From positions 62,001 to 126,000 of the forward strand of contig NZ_JACHHB010000009.1 in the NCBI RefSeq assembly GCF_014202575.1: 64,000 bases of DNA, written 5' to 3'. This document shows positions 43,523 through 52,410 of the stretch, piece by piece. Under the pieces are notes generated by a model. That model worked only from the letters and a program-made list of their open reading frames with translations, had not been told where the DNA came from and ran no database searches. This DNA comes from Texcoconibacillus texcoconensis (GTDB lineage Bacteria; Bacillota; Bacilli; Bacillales; Salisediminibacteriaceae). Made by a program: the position numbers and the translations under genes. Positions within the stretch are counted from its first letter, which is position 1. Each line of letters begins with the position of its first letter.

Positions 43523-44689
43523 CTATAGATTTTGGAAAAACACTCGGATCACATCCGCACCACCGATCATCGTTCCCAATGCACTAAATATGTTCGTTAG
43601 GACAACGATGAGCAAAATTCGCGTCGCTTTATTCCCCCAAAACCCTTTGACGGTGTACACATCATCAGAAAGGTTTTCAAAGTCTTCGACACTCGGCCTT
43701 TTCATATAAGCTTGGACAAAACCAGAAAACCACCCCGCTGCCATAAGTGGGTTTAAAGAACTTAGTGGCGCGACTGCAAAAGCTGTTAAAATCGCCAATG
43801 GATGCCCAAAGGCAATAGCCGCTCCAACGGCAGAAAAGGACCCGTTCCAAAGCGTCCAACTGATTATTTGATGGATACCTGCGTCTGGATTTGACCAAAA
43901 TGTATAAGCAATAATTGAAATGATCAAAAGCGGAATCGCCCATGCAATCATTTTCGGGACGTTTGATTTTGGTGGTTTTTCATTTAACTTCTGTAAATCT
44001 TGTTTTTCATGGATTTCTTTCTTTATACCAGGAACATGAGCTGCACCTAACACAGCGACAATTTTTTGTCCTGGTGCTGTTTTAATTTTTTCTGCTAAAT
44101 ATTGATCACGTTCATCGATTAACGGCTCTTTCATTTTCGGCGCATTTTCGGTAAATTCTTCAAGCATCGAATCGAGCATATCCTGTGACTTCATTTTTTC
44201 AAGTTCCTCTTCAGAAATGCTCTCTTTATTGAAGATACTTGCAGATAACTCGACTAACAGTTTCATCTTTCCCCAAAAACCAATCCGTCCCCAAATTCGA
44301 GAGAATGTAATTTGGATATTTCGATCAGCTAGGACAAGATCGGCACCTATTTCATCTGCTGACTCGATCCCTTGAATCATTTCCTGACCAGGCTGAATAC
44401 CAAACTGCTTAGCCATTCTTTTTTGAAAAGAAGAGATGACAAGGTTCATTAAAAGAAGCGTCGCCTTCTTTTCTTTAACAACTTTAAAAATATCCATTTC
44501 TTTCCATTGGTCTCTATTCATAATTGATTGATAGCGCTGTTCATCTAACTCTACACAAACAGTATCTGGATTCTCTTCAGCAATCACTTCTTTAACTTGT
44601 TCGGCACTCTGCTTAGATACGTGCGCCGTACCAATCAAAATGTATTCTTTATCTTCTATCTGAATTCTTGTGATATTCTCTTCAGTCAT
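43523..44689 (-). CDS. TraB/GumN family membrane protein
   Basis: 388 residues from ATG 44689 (AAGGAAGG upstream). The TraB domain begins with YILIGTAHVSKQSAEQV, then NPDTVCVELDEQRYQSI and later VLGAAHVPGIKKEIHE, giving the conserved GTAH and GAAH motifs and the ELD acidic site. Four or so C-terminal membrane helices follow (about 265-388). The family is thought to include peptidase-like enzymes acting on peptides at membranes, originally PrgY/TraB of pheromone shutdown. The cellular role is unknown. It is a single gene. Confidence 0.85.
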   Translation of the reverse strand: MTEENITRIQIEDKEYILIGTAHVSKQSAEQVKEVIAEENPDTVCVELDEQRYQSIMNRDQWKEMDIFKVVKEKKATLLLMNLVISSFQKRMAKQFGIQPGQEMIQGIESADEIGADLVLADRNIQITFSRIWGRIGFWGKMKLLVELSASIFNKESISEEELEKMKSQDMLDSMLEEFTENAPKMKEPLIDERDQYLAEKIKTAPGQKIVAVLGAAHVPGIKKEIHEKQDLQKLNEKPPKSNVPKMIAWAIPLLIISIIAYTFWSNPDAGIHQIISWTLWNGSFSAVGAAIAFGHPLAILTAFAVAPLSSLNPLMAAGWFSGFVQAYMKRPSVEDFENLSDDVYTVKGFWGNKATRILLIVVLTNIFSALGTMIGGADVIRVFFQNL

Positions 44690-44802
44690 TTCCGACCTTC
44701 CTTTAACGTATTCCTGATTCAATAAGCTCATAAAAATTATTATAGCACGTTTATTGATACCACCGGAAATGAAAATCGTGTTTTTTTTGTATAGCTTTAG
44801 CA

Positions 44803-44846
44803 GAGTAAAGGGTAGGTGCTACCGAAGTAGCACCTACCCTTTACTC
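44803..44846 (-). terminator. Perfect 20-bp hairpin with UUCG loop
   Basis: GAGTAAAGGGTAGGTGCTAC and its exact complement flank CGAA, which reads C(UUCG)G as RNA from the minus strand, an extra-stable tetraloop. It lies 25 bp after the minus-strand gene at 44871. There is no T-run immediately after. Confidence 0.7.
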
Positions 44847-44870
44847 CATAAAAGCATCACACTTCTTTCG

Positions 44871-45167
44871 TTAGGAAGGTTCCGTACGTTGTGCCGCATC
44901 AACCATCAGTAAGATACCTGTCACAATATGCATCACCATTCCTACAAACGGAATCCAAGCGACGCAAGATGTGACGATCCCTAAAATCGAACCGTGTTTA
45001 TGAACACCGTCCCGACTCGATAAAATGAGTGTAACAATATGAAGGGCAAGCATAAACAATAAAGGCAACCAGTACATTCCGATCACGATCGTAGCTCCTA
45101 AAATAGGAATTCCAAGAAGGATTTCAAATGACCCTGTAATCCATTTCATCATTCTTGATGTCGGCAT
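44871..45167 (-). CDS. Small membrane protein with about three helices
   Basis: 98 residues starting MPTSRMMKWITGSFEILLGI from ATG 45167 (AGGAGTTG upstream). Hydrophobic segments cover most of the chain (ILGATIVIGMYWLPLLFMLA, SILGIVTSCVAWIPFVGMVM). I do not recognise a named family. It begins 12 bp after a PH-domain gene and is probably co-transcribed with it. Confidence 0.7.
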   Translation of the reverse strand: MPTSRMMKWITGSFEILLGIPILGATIVIGMYWLPLLFMLALHIVTLILSSRDGVHKHGSILGIVTSCVAWIPFVGMVMHIVTGILLMVDAAQRTEPS

Positions 45168-45179
45168 GCTATTCAACTC

Positions 45180-45533
45180 CTATTCACAAATCCGCCTTGA
45201 TAAGTCGCGGTAAAACTCCATCACATCAGTCCCTTTCATAAAATTCAATGAATGCGTCTCTTTCTTTGTCGATATCTCGATATTATTCGAAAAAGAAAGC
45301 GTACCCGTTTTCTCAATCGCGATCTCCTCAATTTTACTATATGGAATACTGACGACGACCTTTTTAGATTTTGACAAAATCGAACGATCAACAAAGATAA
45401 CACGGTGGCTCGTAAAAGTGACAAAATCAACCATTAATCCGTAGGTGCTTTCAATTTTTTCACCTTCAAATAAAAATTCCTCAGCCTTCTCTAGATGCTT
45501 CTTCTTATTATCGCCTTTACTAAAAACGGACAT
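45180..45533 (-). CDS. PH domain-containing protein (bPH type)
   Basis: 117 residues with the bacterial pleckstrin-like pattern GEKIESTYGLMVDFVTFTSH followed by RVIFVDRSI, alternating strands SIPYSKIEEIAIE, and a C-terminal helix. No membrane segment. The start follows GGAGGG. It is paired with a small membrane protein downstream. Function is not known; bPH proteins often act in envelope stress. Confidence 0.75.
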   Translation of the reverse strand: MSVFSKGDNKKKHLEKAEEFLFEGEKIESTYGLMVDFVTFTSHRVIFVDRSILSKSKKVVVSIPYSKIEEIAIEKTGTLSFSNNIEISTKKETHSLNFMKGTDVMEFYRDLSRRICE

Positions 45534-45670
45534 GTTCTACCCTCCTCACAATGTTCTTATTAGTTCTATGTAAGTTAACCCCTACTACATGCGCAATACT
45601 AAAGAAATATTCAACGATCAACCTATCATTTTCACCACCTCTAATCAGATGAACATAAAATAGTCGACAT

Positions 45671-45698
45671 TTCACTGTGGAAGATCTCCTGATATAAT
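45671..45698 (+). promoter_or_regulatory. Promoter of the 45730 methyltransferase gene
   Basis: TTCACT and TATAAT are 16 bp apart, with an extended TGA before the -10, about 30 bp upstream of the start codon. Confidence 0.5.
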
Positions 45699-45729
45699 AA
45701 ACGAGATGATAAGAAAGCGGTGAAGAATA

Positions 45730-46338
45730 ATGGAATACACAGGTGAGCGTATTATTCCGGAGAAAATGGATCCAATGAATGGAATGCTTTTAGAGCATAT
45801 TGCACGCTATTATTTCGCAACCAATTATGCCCAAGGACGTGTCCTCGACATTGCTTGTGGTGCAGGATACGGAGCGAAAATGCTCGCGAAAAAGAATAAA
45901 AAAGTGATTGATGAAATCATTGCCGTTGATATCGATGAAGAAGCGATCGATTATGGTCAAGGACAATATTATCATCCACTTCTTAGCTTTCAAGTCGCTG
46001 ACTTGACAGATGAACAATTGACTAACCAACTCGGCACATTCGATACGATCGTCAGCTTCGAAACGATCGAACACGTCCCTGATGACGAGTTTGCGATTCA
46101 ACAATTTCATCGTCTATTAAAGCCTGGTGGAAAATTAATTGTCTCCACGCCCTTCGGTAAAGGAAGGGGAAAACCAACAAAGGAACCTTTCCACTACCAC
46201 CAGATTACTGTCTACGAGTTTTTCTCCCTTTTTAACAGCTTTTCTGATACTGAATTTTATTTTCAAAAAGGCGTCATGTTTGAACCACCGCGAAAAGGCC
46301 AGCGTTACCCAATTGGCCTCGCAGTTGCTACAAAATAA
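45730..46338 (+). CDS. Class I SAM-dependent methyltransferase
   Basis: 202 residues. MEYTGERIIPEKMDPMNGML is a start seen in a group of polysaccharide-associated methyltransferases. Motif I is VLDIACGAGYGAKMLAK, the acidic residue is in AVDIDEEAIDYG, and SFETIEHVPDDEFA fits motif II, with RLLKPGGKLIVSTPFGK as motif III. The target is unknown. An ACR3-like transporter gene follows 58 bp downstream, so the two may be co-expressed. Confidence 0.85.
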   Translation: MEYTGERIIPEKMDPMNGMLLEHIARYYFATNYAQGRVLDIACGAGYGAKMLAKKNKKVIDEIIAVDIDEEAIDYGQGQYYHPLLSFQVADLTDEQLTNQLGTFDTIVSFETIEHVPDDEFAIQQFHRLLKPGGKLIVSTPFGKGRGKPTKEPFHYHQITVYEFFSLFNSFSDTEFYFQKGVMFEPPRKGQRYPIGLAVATK

Positions 46339-46396
46339 AATTTAAAAGCTCAGCCACAGGCTGAGCATTTTTCATTCAACCAAGAAGGTGACAAAA

Positions 46397-47338
46397 TTGT
46401 CGTTACTCGAAAAAACATATACACTACTTATTTTTTTATCAGTGATCATGGGCATCGCCTTTGGGCAGTTTGAACTTATCCAGGTGCATGCAGAGTCAAT
46501 CATCCCACCATTACTTATCGCTATGTTATACGTGACATTTTTACAAATTCCGTTAAAAGATATTCAAAATGCTTTCAAAAACATTCGCTTCACGCTCTCA
46601 TCTATCATTATTAACTTTGTATGGGTACCATTACTAGCGTGGTTACTAGCGCTTTCCTTTTTAGGTGACAATTCAGCCCTTTACATCGGCTTTATCATGT
46701 TAATGGTTACACCTTGTACAGATTGGTACTTAATTTTCACGAAAATTGCACGAGGTAACGTCGCTTTATCAACGGCCATTTTACCGTTAAACCTCATACT
46801 ACAACTAATTTTAATGCCTGTTTACTTATTCGTTTTTGCCGGGACCCATGATATGATCGAGTTCTCTTTTTTACTTGAAAGTATCGTTCTCGTATTATTG
46901 ACACCGTTTATTTTATCTCTTATCAGCAAAGCTTTGCTCAAAGGCAAACCAATGTTACATGAAAATCTGTTATCCATGTCTGCAAACGTGCCAATAGTAT
47001 TTCTTTGTCTCGCCATTGCAGCAATGTTCGCCTCTCAAGGACAGGTATTAATCGCAAACGTTGAATTAATCGGCGATATCTTATTGCCAATTATATTATT
47101 TTTTATCATTAACTTTATCATAAGTCAGATTATAGGACATCGAATGAAGTTCGCTTATGCAGAACGGACGAGTTTAAGTTTAACGACACTTGCTAGAAAT
47201 TCACCGATCGCTTTAGCGATTGCACTGACAGCCTTTCCACATGAACCGCTCATCGCATTAACACTCGTTATAGGACCTTTACTTGAACTACCGATATTAG
47301 CCATCACCTCGCAAGGCTTACTTTCTTTCAAAAAATGA
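46397..47338 (+). CDS. ACR3/bile acid symporter superfamily transporter
   Basis: 313 residues from TTG 46397, eight bases after AGAAGG; GTG 46388 is the other candidate. About ten membrane helices. [20 protein letters not shown] contains the proline-cysteine and charged residues typical of ACR3-like carriers, and [17 protein letters not shown] is a second signature. ACR3 exports arsenite, and some members are of unknown substrate. No arsR or arsC gene is nearby, so arsenic export is only a guess. Confidence 0.75.
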   Translation: MSLLEKTYTLLIFLSVIMGIAFGQFELIQVHAESIIPPLLIAMLYVTFLQIPLKDIQNAFKNIRFTLSSIIINFVWVPLLAWLLALSFLGDNSALYIGFIMLMVTPCTDWYLIFTKIARGNVALSTAILPLNLILQLILMPVYLFVFAGTHDMIEFSFLLESIVLVLLTPFILSLISKALLKGKPMLHENLLSMSANVPIVFLCLAIAAMFASQGQVLIANVELIGDILLPIILFFIINFIISQIIGHRMKFAYAERTSLSLTTLARNSPIALAIALTAFPHEPLIALTLVIGPLLELPILAITSQGLLSFKK

Positions 47339-47345
47339 ACGAAAA

Positions 47346-47377
47346 AAAGAACACCCCCATTTCGGGTGTTCTTTTTT
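47346..47377. terminator. Bidirectional terminator between the ACR3-like gene and uspA
   Basis: AAAGAACACCC and GGGTGTTCTTT form a perfect 11-bp stem with a 7-base loop and T-run. Confidence 0.9.
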
Positions 47378-47380
47378 CGT

Positions 47381-47800
47381 TTATTTTACGATCATAACTG
47401 GTGCTTCCACTCTTTTAGCCACTTTATGACTTACGCTTCCAAGCACCATTTCTTGAAATCCGTTAAGACCACGGCTTCCAACGACAACGGCATCAAATTC
47501 ACTCTCGTTAGCGAACTGAACGATCGCCGGTCCTGGTTCGCCGTGACGCTCGACAATTTCATAGTTGACGTTTGCTTTTTGAAGCATTTCTTCAACACCA
47601 GCAAGACGTTTTTTTCGCTCTTCTTTCAACATATCACCATCATAATGATGCAACACATCTGTCTTTGCTGTTTGCGTATCTACGGCATAAAACACGGTCA
47701 TAAATGAATCGTCCTGTGTAGAGATTAACCCAATTGCTTTTTCTGTCGCTCTCAAGGAATGGTCCGATCCATCAGCTGCTAATAATACATGCTTAAACAT
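47381..47800 (-). CDS. Universal stress protein, UspA family
   Basis: 139 residues from ATG 47800 after AAGGAGACG. The start MFKHVLLAADGSDHSLRATE and the ATP-binding motif VVGSRGLNGFQEMVLGSVSH (G-2x-G-9x-GS) show an ATP-binding Usp. It is downstream of a SulP transporter in the same direction, a pairing often seen, which suggests a linked role in anion uptake. Confidence 0.93.
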   Translation of the reverse strand: MFKHVLLAADGSDHSLRATEKAIGLISTQDDSFMTVFYAVDTQTAKTDVLHHYDGDMLKEERKKRLAGVEEMLQKANVNYEIVERHGEPGPAIVQFANESEFDAVVVGSRGLNGFQEMVLGSVSHKVAKRVEAPVMIVK

Positions 47801-47923
47801 TGTTTCGTCTCCTTCCACCTTTCAACAAACTCTACTTTTATTTTAAATCGTACAAGGTGAAATGTGAAATGTTTTCTGTTTTAACTAATTCACACATGCA
47901 TCTATTTTTCGAAGCAAAACGGC

Positions 47924-49393
47924 TTAATGCGCTGACATATTCGGATTGTCTCCTAGCTTCATTTGCTTCGCTAAGGATGAGCTATGTTCGTTTAAACCAG
48001 TCACCTCGACTTCAATATCTCGCTGCTTATATTTCATCATCACTTTTTCGATCGCAGCAACTGCCGAGTCATCCCACAATTGTGAAGCACTAAAGTCAAT
48101 AATGACCTTCTCAACTTCATCTTCGACTAAACCAAAACTTTTTTGGAAAGATTCACATGCTGCGAAAAAGAGCGGACCTGATACACGGTAGCGTTTCGTC
48201 TTCCCATTGTCTTCAAGGGACGCTTTCACACGAACGTGAGAAATTTTTGCAACGAAGAAAATGGCACTTAAGACAACACCTGCTAACACACCGATCGCTA
48301 AGTCATGCGTCACAACAACCGTACCAACGGTCACGAGCATCACGGTCGCATCTGTGCGTGGTACCTTGTGAATCGTTGCTAAAGAATGCCAGTCAAATGT
48401 ACCAATCGAAACCATAATCATCACGCCAGCTAAAGCAGCAACTGGAATTTGTACAACAAGGTCACCTAATACAAGGATAAAGAACATCAGCACAACCCCT
48501 GCAACAAGGGAAGATAAACGACCACGACCTCCACTTTTTACGTTAATCACTGATTGACCAATCATTGCACAACCTGCCATACCACCGAAACAACCTGTCA
48601 CCATGTTCGCGACACCTTGCCCCGTACTCTCGCGATTTTTATCACTATCCGTATCCGTCATGTCATCAACAATTGCAGCGGTTAGCAATGATTCAAGCAA
48701 ACCGACCATCGTAAGAGTTAATGAGTAAGGCAAAATGATCATCAACGTCTCAAGTGTTAACGGAATATCTGGAAGCGCAAATACTGGTAGCGTATTAGGG
48801 AGTGCCCCCATATCACCAACAGAGTATACCCCAGCATTTGTGATCAAAACGATTCCTGTAACAACAATAATCGCAACTAGGGTTGAAGGAACCGTCTTCG
48901 AGACTTTCGGAAAAAGGTAAATTATTGCGAGCGTCACGGCAACAAGTGCGTACATTGCCCAAGTTGCATTTTCAAAGTGATCAAGTTGACTCATAAAGAT
49001 CAAAATCGCCAGTGCATTGACAAACCCGACCATTACAGAACGTGGGACGAACTTCATAAAACGAGCAAGCTTTGTTACACCAGCTAGTACTTGCAATACA
49101 CCTGTTAAAATCGTTGCCGCAAGTAAGTATTCAAGTCCATGTTCAGCAACAAGTGTGACCATTAAGAGTGCCATCGCCCCGGTCGAACCGGAAATCATTC
49201 CCGGTCTTCCCCCAGCAATCGCGATAATGACAGAAATACAGAACGACGCATACAAACCAACCATCGGATCGACACCAGCGATGATTGAAAAGGCAATCGC
49301 TTCTGGAATCAACGCCAAAGCGACAACGATTCCTGCCATGACATCTCCTTTCACGTTTGATAACCAATGTTTCTTTAATAATGCTAAAATCAT
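47924..49393 (-). CDS. SulP family anion transporter with STAS domain
   Basis: 489 residues with 10-12 membrane helices. Signature segments are [20 protein letters not shown] and [20 protein letters not shown]. The C-terminal STAS domain is short (about 405-489), with [20 protein letters not shown]. SulP carriers move sulfate, bicarbonate or related anions, often with Na+. In an alkaliphile bicarbonate is plausible but not shown. AGAGGTAG is upstream. Confidence 0.9.
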   Translation of the reverse strand: MILALLKKHWLSNVKGDVMAGIVVALALIPEAIAFSIIAGVDPMVGLYASFCISVIIAIAGGRPGMISGSTGAMALLMVTLVAEHGLEYLLAATILTGVLQVLAGVTKLARFMKFVPRSVMVGFVNALAILIFMSQLDHFENATWAMYALVAVTLAIIYLFPKVSKTVPSTLVAIIVVTGIVLITNAGVYSVGDMGALPNTLPVFALPDIPLTLETLMIILPYSLTLTMVGLLESLLTAAIVDDMTDTDSDKNRESTGQGVANMVTGCFGGMAGCAMIGQSVINVKSGGRGRLSSLVAGVVLMFFILVLGDLVVQIPVAALAGVMIMVSIGTFDWHSLATIHKVPRTDATVMLVTVGTVVVTHDLAIGVLAGVVLSAIFFVAKISHVRVKASLEDNGKTKRYRVSGPLFFAACESFQKSFGLVEDEVEKVIIDFSASQLWDDSAVAAIEKVMMKYKQRDIEVEVTGLNEHSSSLAKQMKLGDNPNMSAH

Positions 49394-49604
49394 ACTACTA
49401 CTACCTCTACTTTCTTTTTTAAATATCTATATAAATAATTAAATAGGTAAAAAGGCGTCAAGACTTTATTGATTTTAACACCTGTTTCCAAAATGTTAAA
49501 ACGGGATGTAAGCGTTTGTCATAAGGGGTATTCTCCCATTTTCTTTCAGATACACCGATTTACTACCTAACTTCATGAAATCACTACGGTGTTACTTTTT
49601 TAAT

Positions 49605-49641
49605 CAAAAAAACTGTGCTACAGAGGAAACCTGTAACACAG
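49605..49641 (-). terminator. Amidase gene terminator
   Basis: CTGTG-TACAG and CTGTA-CACAG (one mismatch) flank a 7-base loop. Seven T follow on the minus strand. Confidence 0.8.
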
Positions 49642-49652
49642 ATCAACGCCAA

Positions 49653-50360
49653 CTATTCTACTTCATCTTGAAGTTGACGACTCATCGTAATAAAAGCAAG
49701 CCAACTAAGTTCCGAAACGGTCAAATCACGTTCACGAACGAGCGGACTCCATCGCCCTTCATCTAAATGACCTTCATCTTCTAGTGCTTCGACATGTTCT
49801 TCAAGCATATCCCATTGCCAATCACTCAATTCCAATGTATCATCATCCTCCTCATTTCCACCATTATCCTCAGCATTTTCGTCATCACTCTCATCATTTT
49901 GGTCGTCCATATACGCTTCTAACTCCTCACGAACCGCATCCATATCTCTACCAGGGCACTCATTGCCTCTGTGACCTGAAAACTCCTGATGACCACGAAC
50001 ATCATTAATCCCTAATCCTAAATGGTCAAGGTTGTATTGTGCTCGCTCACGCCAACTCTCTTCTTGTGCTTCGGTAAACGAACCAGCACCAACCAAACTA
50101 ATGTGATATGTTGATGTATTGTGGCCTCCGACGCCATTCGAAATGACTTCAGGGTCATACATCAATTGTATTGTTCCATCACGAAGAATGATTTCGTGAT
50201 AACCAGCTGTACGCCATCCATTTACTTCAGTATGATGCCGTGCAACCGAATGTGCATCATCATTTTCACTAGCTGTGTGATGGCGAACGACAAATTCGAT
50301 CTGGTCTACACTTCTCTCGCTTTCTCCACCTGGCATTTCATCACGAACATCTTCCACCAA
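49653..50360 (-). CDS. N-acetylmuramoyl-L-alanine amidase (Amidase_2/PGRP type)
   Basis: 235 residues. The zinc site is visible as FVVRHHTASE (His) and GHRGNECPGRD (the late His/Cys pair), with VRGHQEFSGH between. After the catalytic domain (about 1-155) comes a very acidic linker (DDQNDESDDENAEDNGGNEE) and a C-terminal helical region. No signal peptide is visible, so it may be released like a phage lysin or act in mother-cell lysis. The start is TTG or the adjacent GTG after GGGAGGG. There are no phage genes near. Confidence 0.85.
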   Translation of the reverse strand: MVEDVRDEMPGGESERSVDQIEFVVRHHTASENDDAHSVARHHTEVNGWRTAGYHEIILRDGTIQLMYDPEVISNGVGGHNTSTYHISLVGAGSFTEAQEESWRERAQYNLDHLGLGINDVRGHQEFSGHRGNECPGRDMDAVREELEAYMDDQNDESDDENAEDNGGNEEDDDTLELSDWQWDMLEEHVEALEDEGHLDEGRWSPLVRERDLTVSELSWLAFITMSRQLQDEVE

Positions 50361-50554
50361 GCACCTTCCCTCCCTTTTTGAAACAACGATATACGATCCT
50401 TTTTCTCCCCCTTTTTATAGCTACACTATTCATCATCAATTTGAAACGATACTGCAACTTACTCACTGTAAATATACAAAGCGTTCGATAAATCGAGAGG
50501 GAAAATCCTAGTTTTTTTGTAAAAAATCCTAAAGGAAAACATTTCTTCTAGCGT

Positions 50555-50593
50555 AAAAAATCCCTCTAATCAATGATTAGAGGGACAAAACCT
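50555..50593 (-). terminator. Terminator of the DUF1538-PII-HesB operon
   Basis: TCCCTCTAATCA and TGATTAGAGGGA form a 12-bp stem with a very short loop. On the minus strand TTTTTTA follows. It lies just after the HesB-like gene. Confidence 0.88.
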
Positions 50594-50603
50594 TAACTTT
50601 ATC

Positions 50604-50888
50604 TTAGCAACAGTCACTACCTGAGCCTTGCATGACCAACCCTTTTCCTTGTGGGGTATCTTGCGCTTCAAGTGTTAAACCTTCTGTTTGTGAATAAACG
50701 GCTTTTTCAAAAGCTACTTTAATACCATTGATTGTTTCAACGATATCTTCTTCTGCTGGCTCTTCCAGAGCCAAACCCATTTGGGGGCCACCTCAGCCCA
50801 TACCAGAAAAAATGACTTTGATGTTTTCAGCTCCATTTTCCTGCATCACTTCTTGTAGGAAAGCTTTCGCTTGGTCTGTGATATTCAT
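50604..50888 (-). CDS. HesB/IscA-like protein with in-frame TGA, probable selenoprotein
   Basis: 94 codons from ATG 50888 (AGAGGTGA seven bases upstream) to TAA 50604, with an in-frame TGA at 50793-50795 as codon 32. Residues before it read MNITDQAKAFLQEVMQENGA and IKVIFSGMG. After it come GGPQMGLALEEPAEEDIVET and a normal HesB C-terminus, ending SGSDCC. Relatives have C at the TGA position (GCGGP-GLAL). A bSECIS-like stem-loop starts 20 bases downstream. HesB-like selenoproteins have been reported in microbial surveys. It closes the DUF1538-PII operon. If TGA is stop, only 31 residues are made. The alternatives are a nonsense mutation or a base error. Confidence 0.8.
50758..50772 (-). promoter_or_regulatory. 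Candidate bacterial SECIS element
   Basis: In the mRNA, GGCUCU-GGA-AGAGCC forms a perfect 6-bp stem with a 3-base loop starting with G, 20 bases after the UGA. Distance, small loop and loop G fit bSECIS rules for SelB binding. Confidence 0.7.
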
Positions 50889-50954
50889 TTGCGTTTTCAC
50901 CTCTTTTTTATCGTTGATATGATCATACCAACCTTGTCATATTTTCCGCAAATA

Positions 50955-51689
50955 TTATGCCCGATTGTCGAATTCATCTTTCATCATATCATTTAGAACA
51001 TGATTGATCCCGATCGTCCGTTCAACATCTAAAACAAAAGCGACCCCTTCTCCTGGCTTATTCAACTCCGCATCAACCATAATTCGTTTCATCACTCGAT
51101 CCGTTTGCTTGCGATTAATTAATGTGAGAACAATATCCTTTTCTGGTTCAATCGGAATCGTGAAAAGTTTGGCGTTTTCATGGATGCCAGTTCCGCGACC
51201 ATTGATAATTGTACCACCTTCTGCACCAGCTGCTGTCGATGCATCTACAACTTTATCTGCATCACCTTTATTGACAATTGTTACGATTAAGTCGTACTGA
51301 ACTTCTTTATCAGTCATCGCGTTATCTTCTCCCTTCCGACTCACATGCTCCACTTTATCTCCAAAGCGATGGGCAACCCCGCCAATTTTCGACACATCGA
51401 TGACAACCCCCATCCCTGTTTGGGGCTTATTTAATTGGGCCGCTCTTGTAATTTCATAAATGACTGTTTCAAGCAACGTTTCTTCGACAAGGGTAATGAT
51501 CACTTCTTTTTCATGCTCAATTGGAATACCTAAGAATGATTTTTTTTCATGAATGCCAATCCCTTTCCCAAAGATGACCGTTCCACCTTCCGCACCTACG
51601 GACTTCGTCGCCTGGATCACTTTTTTTGCGAGCGACTTTTTGACGATTGTAATGATACATTTATGATCTTCTTTCAACATCACGCTCAT
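50955..51689 (-). CDS. Tandem P-II-like nitrogen-regulator-type sensor protein
   Basis: 244 residues from ATG 51689, preceded by AAAGGAG. Two PII-like domains are seen. The first has KSVGAEGGTVIFGKGIGIHE and KEVIITLVEETLLETVIY. The second has AAGAEGGTIINGRGTGIHEN and KDIVLTLINRKQTDRVMK. The two halves are internal repeats of about 115 residues. PII proteins sense ATP/ADP and effector and control transporters. It overlaps the upstream DUF1538 gene by 29 bases, so it very likely controls those membrane proteins. Confidence 0.88.
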   Translation of the reverse strand: MSVMLKEDHKCIITIVKKSLAKKVIQATKSVGAEGGTVIFGKGIGIHEKKSFLGIPIEHEKEVIITLVEETLLETVIYEITRAAQLNKPQTGMGVVIDVSKIGGVAHRFGDKVEHVSRKGEDNAMTDKEVQYDLIVTIVNKGDADKVVDASTAAGAEGGTIINGRGTGIHENAKLFTIPIEPEKDIVLTLINRKQTDRVMKRIMVDAELNKPGEGVAFVLDVERTIGINHVLNDMMKDEFDNRA

Positions 51690-52410
51690 TGTCTTTCTCC
51701 TTTCGACGATAAAGTAGTCCAAGAACAAGAACTGTTAGGATCGGTGTCAGTGCCACCATTGCGATCATACCAAAACCATCCAATAAGGGATCGCGTCCTT
51801 CAATGACTGTTGCAACACCTACGCAAACTGCCATGACAAACGTGACAGTCATTGGTCCCGTTGCCACACCACCCGAATCAAAAGCAATCGCGACGAATGT
51901 ATTAGCTGAAAACCAAATAAGGATCACCGCTATTAAGTAACCAGGTATGATCAAATACCAAAGTGGAAAACCAACGAGAATCCTGACCATAGATAAAGCG
52001 ATTGAAATCGCCACTCCAATTGATAAGGTATAGAGCATAACACGCTCAGATATATAACCACCGGATACTTTTTCCACTTCATGGTTTAATATGCGTACAG
52101 CAGGTTCAGCAAATGTCGCCACAAACCCTAAAATAAAGCCAACCGGTATTGCGACCCATTGAAAAGATAAACCGCCAAGAATTTCTCCCATCGCCTCACC
52201 TGCTGGGAAAAAACCGACGTGAACACCTTGTAAGAATAAAGCCAAACCGATAAACGCTAACCCCATCCCTTTAAAAATATTGACTACTTTTTCTTTCGGT
52301 AGTTTTAAAAAAGCAAACTGAAAGATGATAAAAAACAATAAAAGCGGGATCAATGCAAATGTCACTTCAAGTAAAATGTCTGTAAACCCATGGAATACTT
52401 GGATGTTCAT
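51661..52410 (-). CDS. DUF1538 family integral membrane protein (second subunit)
   Basis: 249 residues and about seven membrane helices. The conserved loop IAFDSGGVATGPMTVTFVMA and an earlier ATFAEPAVRIL match the sister gene upstream (SFDAGGVTTGPLTVPFILA). DUF1538 proteins are of unknown function and are commonly linked to PII genes. It overlaps the upstream paralog by four bases and the PII gene by 29. The two paralogs may form a heteromeric channel or carrier. Confidence 0.88.
   Translation of the reverse strand: MNIQVFHGFTDILLEVTFALIPLLLFFIIFQFAFLKLPKEKVVNIFKGMGLAFIGLALFLQGVHVGFFPAGEAMGEILGGLSFQWVAIPVGFILGFVATFAEPAVRILNHEVEKVSGGYISERVMLYTLSIGVAISIALSMVRILVGFPLWYLIIPGYLIAVILIWFSANTFVAIAFDSGGVATGPMTVTFVMAVCVGVATVIEGRDPLLDGFGMIAMVALTPILTVLVLGLLYRRKEKDNERDVERRS

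Noticed and set aside
49653-50360. Amidase as part of a prophage
   Set aside because: No holin, structural, integrase or other phage genes are nearby.
50604-50888. HesB-like gene as a simple pseudogene
   Set aside because: No other defect is seen, the TGA is at the functional cysteine and a SECIS-like hairpin follows; kept as the less likely alternative.
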